5,220 nucleotides of DNA from an uncultured Caulobacter sp. (GTDB lineage: Bacteria > Pseudomonadota > Alphaproteobacteria > Caulobacterales > Caulobacteraceae): positions 1 to 5,220 of the forward strand of contig CALKHU010000067.1 of the NCBI GenBank assembly GCA_937991555.1. The letters run 5' to 3'. The notes under the pieces were generated by a model, which ran no database searches, was not told the DNA's origin, and saw only the letters and a program-made list of their open reading frames with translations. Below, one piece after another: positions 1-3,621 of the stretch. The translations under genes and the position numbers were made by a program. Positions within the stretch are counted from its first letter, which is position 1. Each line of letters begins with the position of its first letter.

Positions 1-462
1 CAGGGCTTCAAGCAGCTGATGGCGACCTTCGAGAGCGCCCGCATCCAGACGGCGGCCCGCGCCGTCGGCGTCGCCCAGCGCGGCCTGGAGCTGGGCCTCG
101 GCTACGCCCTCGACCGCCAGCAGTTCGGCGGCCCGATCTTCGGCTTCCCGCGCGTGGCCAACAAGCTGGCGATGATGGCGGCCGAGCTGATGGGCGTGCG
201 CCAGCTGACCTACTTCGCCGCGCGCCAGAAGGACGAGGGCAAGCGCTGCGACCTCGAGGCCGGCATGGCCAAGCTGATCGCCGCCCGCGTCGCCTGGGCG
301 GCCGCCGACAACGCCCTGCAGATCCATGGCGGCAACGGCTTCGCGATGGAGTACGAGATCAGCCGGGTGCTGGCCGACGCCCGCATTCTCAACATCTTCG
401 AGGGGGCCGGCGAGATCCAGGCCCAGGTCATCGCCCGCCGGCTGCTGGAAGACGGCAACTGA
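1..462 (+). CDS. Acyl-CoA dehydrogenase, C-terminal part; probably (2S)-methylsuccinyl-CoA dehydrogenase-like (5' end outside window)
   Basis: This is the C-terminal flavin domain of an acyl-CoA dehydrogenase, an FAD enzyme that forms the alpha-beta double bond of an acyl-CoA and passes electrons to ETF. The frame is open from base 1, so the ATG at 19 is internal (Met7) and the start lies upstream; the stop is TGA at 460-462. Of the 153 residues seen, DRQQFG (38-43) is the conserved R-x-x-F motif and QIHGGNGF (107-114) is the FAD-contacting loop. NIFEGAGEIQ (131-140) carries Glu134 at the catalytic-base position. The runs TFESARIQTAARA, RCDLEAGMAKL and AWAAADNALQIHGGNGF resemble, from memory, the Mcd branch of the ethylmalonyl-CoA pathway, but substrate cannot be fixed from a fragment. 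A general short-chain acyl-CoA dehydrogenase is the alternative. The gene converges on the TetR gene ending at 508. Family is very secure; the Mcd call is moderate. Confidence 0.93.
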   Translation, partial: QGFKQLMATFESARIQTAARAVGVAQRGLELGLGYALDRQQFGGPIFGFPRVANKLAMMAAELMGVRQLTYFAARQKDEGKRCDLEAGMAKLIAARVAWAAADNALQIHGGNGFAMEYEISRVLADARILNIFEGAGEIQAQVIARRLLEDGN

Positions 463-476
463 GGCTGCAGAAGCGC

Positions 477-502
477 CAGTCGCCCTCCCTGGGGGAGGAC
501 TG
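477..502. terminator. Hairpin between convergent stop codons, candidate bidirectional terminator
   Basis: The 45-bp gap between the acyl-CoA dehydrogenase stop (462) and the TetR stop (508) holds an inverted repeat. CAGTC (477-481) and CTCCC (485-489) pair with GGGAG (493-497) and GACTG (498-502), with a TGG loop and a 3-nt bulge. Neither side has a clear T-run, so this may be a weak or Rho-assisted terminator, or an RNA-stabilising stem. The position between convergent genes is the main support. Confidence 0.4.
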
Positions 503-507
503 AGACG

Positions 508-1113
508 TTACCGGGGCTGCAGGCCTGCGAAGATCAGGCGGATCTGCCGTTCCATGATGTCCGTCATGCCAGCGCTGTCGGCGCGGCCGGTGGCCGCCAG
601 CCGGTAGTTCCAGGCGTAGGCGGCCATCAGGGTGTCCAGCACGATTTCGAGGTCCGCGTCGTCGCGGACCTCGCCCTTGGCCTGGCCGTCGCGGAGCATG
701 TCGACGATCATGTCCTTGAAGCGGGCGTTGCGGCCGTAGGGCACCGTGCTGGGTTCCAGGGACGGGCTGTACGAAGCCGCGATATGGGCGAGGAACAGCC
801 TCACCCTCCGGCACTCGAAGTCGTAGTGGATGGCGAACAGGGAGCAGAGGCGATCGACGACCGAGCCTCGCATGTGCCGCGCGACATGTTCGAGCTCCGC
901 GTAGAGCGCGTCGACCCGGTCATCCATGACCTGGCTGAGCACGTCGGCCTTCGAGGCGAAGGTCGTGAACACGCTGCCCACGGAAACCCCGGCCCGTTCG
1001 GCCACGGCGCGGATGGTGGTTTCCTCGTATCCGATCTCGTTGAAGAGATCGCGCGCCGCCTCAAGGACCTTCCGGCGCGTCTCCAGCTTTTGCGTTTCGC
1101 GAACGCCAGCCAA
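508..1113 (-). CDS. TetR/AcrR-family transcriptional regulator (downstream paralogue, TTG start)
   Basis: This 201-aa protein has typical TetR size. The N-terminal DNA-binding domain covers about residues 10-57: TRRKVLEAARDLFNEIGYEE forms the first helix, and TIRAVAERAGVSVGSVFTTF (33-52) is the helix-turn-helix, followed by the usual ASKADVL. The remainder should be the all-helical ligand and dimer domain; its inducer is not predictable. The start is a TTG at 1113-1111, preceded by GGGGGGA with a 6-nt spacer, and no ATG or GTG lies between it and the DNA-binding domain. It is the last gene of the minus-strand unit, 59 nt downstream of a second TetR gene that it resembles along its length (TR-KVL--ARDLF---GYE--TIR--A--AG-S-G-VF--F--K). 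A hairpin sits in the gap, so its expression may be lower than that of the gene ahead. Role as a repressor of acyl-CoA metabolism is inference from the neighbourhood. Confidence 0.93.
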   Translation of the reverse strand: MAGVRETQKLETRRKVLEAARDLFNEIGYEETTIRAVAERAGVSVGSVFTTFASKADVLSQVMDDRVDALYAELEHVARHMRGSVVDRLCSLFAIHYDFECRRVRLFLAHIAASYSPSLEPSTVPYGRNARFKDMIVDMLRDGQAKGEVRDDADLEIVLDTLMAAYAWNYRLAATGRADSAGMTDIMERQIRLIFAGLQPR

Positions 1114-1137
1114 TTGGTGTCCCCCCGGACAGGGCCG

Positions 1138-1162
1138 CGCCCCCGGGATGGCCCCGGGGGCG
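1138..1162 (-). terminator. Perfect 10-bp GC hairpin between the two TetR genes
   Basis: CGCCCCCGGG (1138-1147) and CCCGGGGGCG (1153-1162) are exact reverse complements around a 5-nt loop, ATGGC. The stem begins 10 nt after the stop codon of the upstream TetR gene (TAA at 1173-1175, minus strand) and ends about 24 nt before the TTG of the next. No U-tract follows on the minus strand, so full intrinsic termination is doubtful. Partial termination, mRNA 3'-end protection or a processing site are all possible. Confidence 0.45.
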
Positions 1163-1172
1163 TGCCCGTTGT

Positions 1173-1820
1173 TTACGCCTTGACGGCCGCCAGCACCACG
1201 TCGACGCGCTCAGCCAGCTTTTCGGTCTGGTTCTCGACCGACAGGCCGTCGAACGCCGCCGGGCGGTAGCCGGCGAGGAAGAGGTCCCACAGCAGGTCGG
1301 CGATGACCCGCAGGTCGAACTTCGCCGCCAGCTCGCCGCGCTCGACGCCGCGCTCGAGCACTTCGAGCACCAGCGAGCGCATCGGACGCATCGATTCGCG
1401 GCGCAGGCGTTCGGCTTCCGGCGTGCGGGTCCAGGACGCGGCCAGCGCCGCCTGGATCAGCGGCAGCTGGTGGGCGTGCATGCGGTAGGCGGCGCCGAAC
1501 ATGCCGACCAGGGCCTCGCGGGCGTTGGCGGCGCCGATCACGGCGTCCTGCATCGGTTCGACCAGGGCGGCGAAATCGTCGTTGAGGATCGCGTCGAACA
1601 GTTCGTTCTTGTCGGTGAAGCTGGCGAACACGGCGCCCGTCGACATGCCGGCGGCGCGGGCGATGTCCCGGATGGTCGCGCCTTCGTACCCGCGCTCGAT
1701 GAACAGGTCGCGGGCGGATTGAAGAACCTTCTCGCGGGTCTGCTGCTTGGCCAGGGCGCGCCTGGTCATCTTCTGTGGCCGGACGGCCGGCGCATGCATG
1801 CGCATGGGGATATGGTTCAT
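1173..1820 (-). CDS. TetR/AcrR-family transcriptional regulator (upstream paralogue)
   Basis: This 215-aa TetR regulator has a 25-residue tail ahead of the DNA-binding domain. The domain runs about 28-75: TREKVLQSARDLFIERGYEG, then the helix-turn-helix ATIRDIARAAGMSTGAVFASF (48-68) and the TDKNELF turn. Residues 80-215 are the helical ligand and dimer part, with the conserved-looking patch DLRVIADLLWDLFLAGYR matching the equivalent region of the neighbouring TetR. The ATG at 1820 has a strong ribosome site (GGAGG, 7-nt spacer) lying inside the end of the preceding small gene. The two genes share ATGA, which points to translational coupling. Later in-frame Met codons (residues 6, 8, 18) are less likely starts. 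Autoregulation through the palindrome at 2125-2148 is a reasonable guess, as TetR genes commonly repress their own unit. The ligand is unknown; an acyl-CoA is suggested only by context. Confidence 0.94.
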   Translation of the reverse strand: MNHIPMRMHAPAVRPQKMTRRALAKQQTREKVLQSARDLFIERGYEGATIRDIARAAGMSTGAVFASFTDKNELFDAILNDDFAALVEPMQDAVIGAANAREALVGMFGAAYRMHAHQLPLIQAALAASWTRTPEAERLRRESMRPMRSLVLEVLERGVERGELAAKFDLRVIADLLWDLFLAGYRPAAFDGLSVENQTEKLAERVDVVLAAVKA

Positions 1821-2035
1821 TGGTCCGCCTCCAAACGGGCCAGCGCCGCCTCGGCGCGCTTCTCGAATTCAACGCAGTACTCTTCGACGACCTTCACCAG
1901 GACGTCGGCGTAGCGGCGTGCAAGATCGCGGCCGTCCTGCGCGGCGTCCCGCAGATCCTCGATCAACTGCCGAACCTCGGCGATGGTTTCATTCTCGGCC
2001 GCCGGCTGGGCGGCGGCGGTCTGGGTCATGCCCAT
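1817..2035 (-). CDS. Small helical (coiled-coil-like) protein translationally coupled to TetR gene, function unknown
   Basis: I do not recognise this 72-aa product. After an Ala/Gln/Thr-rich N-terminus (1-13), residues 14-70 look almost entirely helical, with Leu/Ile/Val at near-heptad spacing (VRQLIEDLRD, YADVLVKVVEEY, ALARLEA) and many charged residues. It has one Cys (54), no signal peptide and no membrane segment, so it should be cytosolic and may oligomerise or bind a partner through the helix. The chosen start, ATG at 2035, has GGAGA with a suitable spacer. An in-frame ATG at 2107 would add 24 residues but has only a weak GAG upstream and lies in a palindromic stretch; it remains possible. 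The gene is first in the unit, and its TGA overlaps the ATG of the TetR gene (ATGA). Coupling suggests a job linked to the regulator, such as modulating it, or a helical granule- or membrane-associated accessory; both are speculation. Confidence 0.75.
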   Translation of the reverse strand: MGMTQTAAAQPAAENETIAEVRQLIEDLRDAAQDGRDLARRYADVLVKVVEEYCVEFEKRAEAALARLEADQ

Positions 2036-2124
2036 AAGGTTCTCCGTCTCGCCTCCCCGCGGTGTTCCAGCCGACGCGACCCGCGGTGAGGTGTCGATCG
2101 CGTTCATTGAACATGCTCATCGAG

Positions 2125-2148
2125 CGATGTGAGGCGCGCCTTACATCG
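2125..2148. promoter_or_regulatory. 24-bp palindrome, candidate TetR operator
   Basis: The left half, CGATGTGAGGCG, and the reverse complement of the right half, CGATGTAAGGCG, agree at 11 of 12 positions with no central gap. Size and symmetry fit a TetR-dimer operator. It overlaps the proposed -10 of the minus-strand promoter (2138-2143), a position where binding would block transcription of the TetR unit. Which regulator binds, if either, is inference. Confidence 0.55.
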
Positions 2149-2166
2149 AACGCTGGTCGCGTTCAA
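2138..2166 (-). promoter_or_regulatory. Candidate promoter of the minus-strand helical-protein/TetR/TetR unit
   Basis: Read on the minus strand, TTGAAC (2166-2161) is separated by exactly 17 bp from TAAGGC (2143-2138), and TG lies directly before the -10. The -35 is good and the -10 mediocre. The start of transcription would fall near 2130, leaving a leader of about 95 nt to the preferred ATG at 2035. Overlap with the palindrome at 2125-2148 supports the placement. Confidence 0.35.
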
Positions 2167-2223
2167 GCACTTTCTTGTGCGGGATTTCCGCAGATATTCC
2201 AGCGAGGTCCCGGCCCAGGCGGG

Positions 2224-2249
2224 GTTTTGTGGCAGGCATGCGACAAAAC
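2224..2249. repeat. 26-bp near-palindrome, candidate operator or protein-binding site
   Basis: GTTTTGTGGCA (2224-2234) and TGCGACAAAAC (2239-2249) are reverse complements at 10 of 11 positions, flanking a GGCA centre. The seven outer bases pair perfectly. The half-site TTTTGTCGCA recurs as ATTTGTCGCA at the HIG1 start (2328-2337) and, with one change, as ATTTTTCGCA in the etfB leader (3589-3598). This suggests a transcription factor site; the factor is unknown. Confidence 0.5.
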
Positions 2250-2322
2250 AACTCACTGAACACGCTCGACGAACGTGAACGAGAGATGAATGAAACGCCG
2301 GTGGTTCCCACGCCGCCGAGGC

Positions 2323-2337
2323 GCTAGATTTGTCGCA
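2323..2337 (+). promoter_or_regulatory. Candidate -10 element for a leaderless HIG1 transcript
   Basis: GCTAGATT (2323-2330) matches the Caulobacter housekeeping -10 consensus GCTANAWC at seven of eight positions. Its downstream edge lies 7 nt before the A of the HIG1 ATG (2338), where transcription would be expected to begin. There is no Shine-Dalgarno sequence next to this ATG; the nearest GAGG is about 16 nt away. No good TTGACG-type -35 is visible upstream, so an activator may be needed or the element may be weak. Confidence 0.45.
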
Positions 2338-2541
2338 ATGGACATCTTCGACATCCTGATCCCGGTGGCGCTCGGCGCCGTGCTCATCGCGCTGCTGGCA
2401 GGGCTCTACGCCCTCTATCGCGGCGGCGACTTCGGGCGCTCCTATTCCAACAAGCTGATGCGTCTTCGCGTCGTGCTGCAGTTCGCGGCGGTCGTCGTGC
2501 TGGTCGCCGCCTTCTGGTGGCGCACACGGGGCCTCGGATAG
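2338..2541 (+). CDS. HIG1-domain (hypoxia-induced) twin-transmembrane protein
   Basis: This 67-aa inner-membrane protein has two predicted helices: about residues 7-27 (LIPVALGAVLIALLAGLYALY) and 46-62 (VLQFAAVVVLVAAFWW). The loop and second-helix start carry N-KLM-R42-L-R44-VVL-Q48, which fits the R-x-R-x3-Q core of the HIG1 motif, with Asn where many eukaryotic members have Gln or Ile. HIG1 proteins associate with cytochrome c oxidase and bc1 supercomplexes, and small alphaproteobacterial members of this length are common. The ATG at 2338 is preferred over one at 2290: the extra 16 residues would be an Arg-rich stretch ahead of a family-typical MDIFDILIP start. It has no ribosome site, so translation is probably leaderless. 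The next gene, pduO, follows after 6 bp, so the two are likely co-transcribed. A role in respiration fits the nearby ETF genes. Confidence 0.88.
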   Translation: MDIFDILIPVALGAVLIALLAGLYALYRGGDFGRSYSNKLMRLRVVLQFAAVVVLVAAFWWRTRGLG

Positions 2542-2547
2542 GCGGGA

Positions 2548-3126
2548 ATGGTCACCCTCAACCGGATCTACACGCGCACGGGCGACTCGGGGACGACCCG
2601 GCTGTCGACCGGCGAGACGGTGTCGAAGGACGACCTGCGGGTCGAGGCCTACGGTTCGGTCGACGAGACCAACAGCTGCCTGGGGCTGGCCCGGCTGCAC
2701 ACCGCCGGCGATCCGGTGCTCGACGGCATTCTGGCCCGGGCGCAGAACGATCTCTTCGACCTCGGGGCCGACCTGGCGACGCCGGAGCGCGGCAAGCCGC
2801 TGGGCTGGGAGCCGCTGCGCATCCTCGACTCTCAGGTCGAGCGGCTGGAGCAGGAGATCGACCTGCTCAACGCCGAACTCTCGGCCCTGACCTCGTTCGT
2901 TCTTCCGGGCGGAACCCCAGCGGCGGCGGCCCTCCATCTCGGCCGCACGGTCTGCCGGCGGGCCGAGCGGGCCTGCGTGACACTGGCCGCGCAGCCGGAC
3001 GAGCCGGTCAGCGCGGCGGCGCTGAAGTACCTGAACCGCCTGTCGGACCTGCTGTTCGTCGCCGCCCGCTGGGCGAACGGCAAGGGCGCCGGCGACGTTC
3101 TCTGGGTTCCCGGCGCGAACCGCTGA
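2548..3126 (+). CDS. pduO: ATP:cob(I)alamin adenosyltransferase, PduO/MMAB type
   Basis: This 192-aa cytosolic enzyme transfers the adenosyl group of ATP to cob(I)alamin to make adenosylcobalamin. All family motifs are present: the N-terminal ATP-binding loop YTRTGDSGTTRL (8-19), YGSVDETNS (35-43), FVLPGG (117-122), RTVCRRAERA (133-142) with the conserved arginines, and YLNRLSDLLFVAARW (161-175). It matches the single-domain PduO/MMAB form, a trimer in known members, and lacks the C-terminal domain of Salmonella PduO. The ATG at 2548 follows AGGCGGGA closely and lies 6 bp after the HIG1 stop. Its product is the cofactor for methylmalonyl-CoA or ethylmalonyl-CoA mutase, which fits an Mcd-like dehydrogenase nearby. 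The gene ends 3 bp from the stop of the opposing gene, leaving no room for a dedicated terminator. The symbols cobO and mmaB are also used for such genes. Confidence 0.95.
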   Translation: MVTLNRIYTRTGDSGTTRLSTGETVSKDDLRVEAYGSVDETNSCLGLARLHTAGDPVLDGILARAQNDLFDLGADLATPERGKPLGWEPLRILDSQVERLEQEIDLLNAELSALTSFVLPGGTPAAAALHLGRTVCRRAERACVTLAAQPDEPVSAAALKYLNRLSDLLFVAARWANGKGAGDVLWVPGANR

Positions 3127-3129
3127 CGT

Positions 3130-3462
3130 CTATTTCGCGGCCGGGGTCGACGGCGCGGCCGGCGTCACGGCGGGGGCGGTCGCGGCGCCGGCGGCGGGAT
3201 AGCCCTCGCGCTCGCGCTGGACCAGCGCGGCGGCCTGCTTCTCCGACCATTCCTTGCGACTCATGCCGACCGGCCGGCCGGTGATCTGGGAGATGCTGAG
3301 CGGCTGGGCGCAGGTCCGTGTGGCGCCGTCCCACCACTGGCCGTTGGCCTCGCACTTCTTGGCCGGCATCGCATAGAGGATCTGGTAGGCCCAGACCCCG
3401 GCGCAGCCGAGGGCGAAGATGCCGAGGAAGATCAGCTTCAGGCGGTCGATCGTCGGATTCAT
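3130..3462 (-). CDS. Single-pass membrane protein of unknown function with Ala/Pro-rich tail
   Basis: I do not recognise the family of this 110-aa protein. A short N-terminus with Arg7 and Lys9 leads into one hydrophobic segment (about 9-31, including LIFLGIFALGCAGVWAYQI). The rest is polar and probably faces the periplasm. Cys37 and Cys51 flank KCEANGQWWDGATRTC, suggesting a small disulfide loop, followed by a conserved-looking ISQITGRPVGMSRKEW segment and an Ala/Pro/Thr tail (about 88-110) typical of a linker. Cys20 lies within the hydrophobic stretch, but ALGC is a poor lipobox and hydrophobicity continues past it, so a membrane anchor is likelier than a lipoprotein. The ATG at 3462 places the helix near the N-terminus; a GAGG lies about 11 nt upstream, farther than ideal. 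Extension to 3552 would put an unrelated 30 residues ahead. The gene sits between pduO and etfB on the opposite strand. Codon use looks native. Confidence 0.82.
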   Translation of the reverse strand: MNPTIDRLKLIFLGIFALGCAGVWAYQILYAMPAKKCEANGQWWDGATRTCAQPLSISQITGRPVGMSRKEWSEKQAAALVQREREGYPAAGAATAPAVTPAAPSTPAAK

Positions 3463-3621
3463 GCGCGGCCCATACCTCAAAGGCGTTCCGCAGCCTAGCC
3501 GGCCTTGACCGGCAATTTCGCCGCGCCAATTGACCTTGAGGGAAACTTGCATTGCGCGCGGGAGTCGGTATCAGCCTGTTCGCGCAAGATTTTTCGCAAC
3601 GCAACACGGCGGAAGAAGCCC
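3463..3621. other. Divergent intergenic region between the membrane-protein gene and etfB
   Basis: This 159-bp region must hold the promoters of both flanking genes. On the minus strand, GCTAGGCT (3499-3492) with TTGCCGG nine bp upstream (3515-3509) is a weak Caulobacter-like promoter. On the plus strand, GCAAGATT (3584-3591) is a weak -10 about 30 nt before the etfB ATG. TTGACC occurs at 3505-3510 and 3530-3535 without a well-placed -10. A CcrM-type GANTC site (GAGTC) lies at 3562-3566. Confidence 0.5.
3584..3601 (+). promoter_or_regulatory. Element in etfB leader matching the HIG1 promoter/start
   Basis: GCAAGATTTTTCGCAACG here aligns without gaps to GCTAGATTTGTCGCAATG at 2323-2340, with 15 of 18 identical. 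The left part could be the etfB -10, giving a leader of about 25 nt; the right part carries the TTTGTCGCA-like word also found in the 2224-2249 palindrome. Promoter identity, shared regulation or both are possible; neither is proven by sequence. Confidence 0.4.

Larger units (their letters stand above)
2036..2337. other. Divergent control region between minus-strand TetR unit and HIG1-pduO unit
   Basis: This stretch of about 300 bp has no convincing gene. Codon use in the small open frames here is poor compared with neighbours. It holds a 24-bp palindrome at 2125-2148, a 26-bp near-palindrome at 2224-2249, shorter inverted repeats (GTTCA-T-TGAAC at 2102-2112; GAACGC/GCGTTC at 2148-2164; TGCGG/CCGCA at 2178-2192), and five exact TGAAC/GTTCA words. 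Candidate promoters face both ways. No B12-box-like cobalamin riboswitch is seen upstream of the pduO unit. Confidence 0.7.

Noticed and set aside
784..1913. Plus-strand open frames opposite the TetR genes
   Set aside because: They are antisense to two secure TetR genes and have no domain or ribosome site of note.
2209..2230. Weak hairpin followed by TTTT, terminator-like
   Set aside because: The stem is only 4-5 bp and no plus-strand gene ends upstream; the T-run belongs to the 2224-2249 palindrome.
2062..2259. Possible small plus-strand protein of 65 residues in the control region
   Set aside because: No ribosome site, poor codon use, and it spans the two palindromes.
2290..2337. Upstream start for the HIG1 protein
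   Set aside because: The added 16 residues are Arg-rich and unlike the family, whose members begin near MDIFD; the promoter-like GCTAGATT lies within the extension.
2160..2337. Cobalamin riboswitch upstream of the pduO unit
   Set aside because: No B12-box-like sequence was found, and a leaderless HIG1 start leaves no leader for one.
2104..2937. Minus-strand open frame of 277 codons opposite pduO and the control region
   Set aside because: It overlaps a clear pduO gene and the promoter region, is low-complexity in Arg/Gln/Glu, and shows no recognisable domain.
3400..3412. Lipoprotein signal (Cys20) in the unknown membrane protein
   Set aside because: ALGC does not fit the lipobox and the hydrophobic stretch continues beyond the cysteine.
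3505..3621. Upstream start for etfB
   Set aside because: EtfB proteins begin at MKVLVPVKR, and the ATG at 3622 has an adjacent purine-rich ribosome site.
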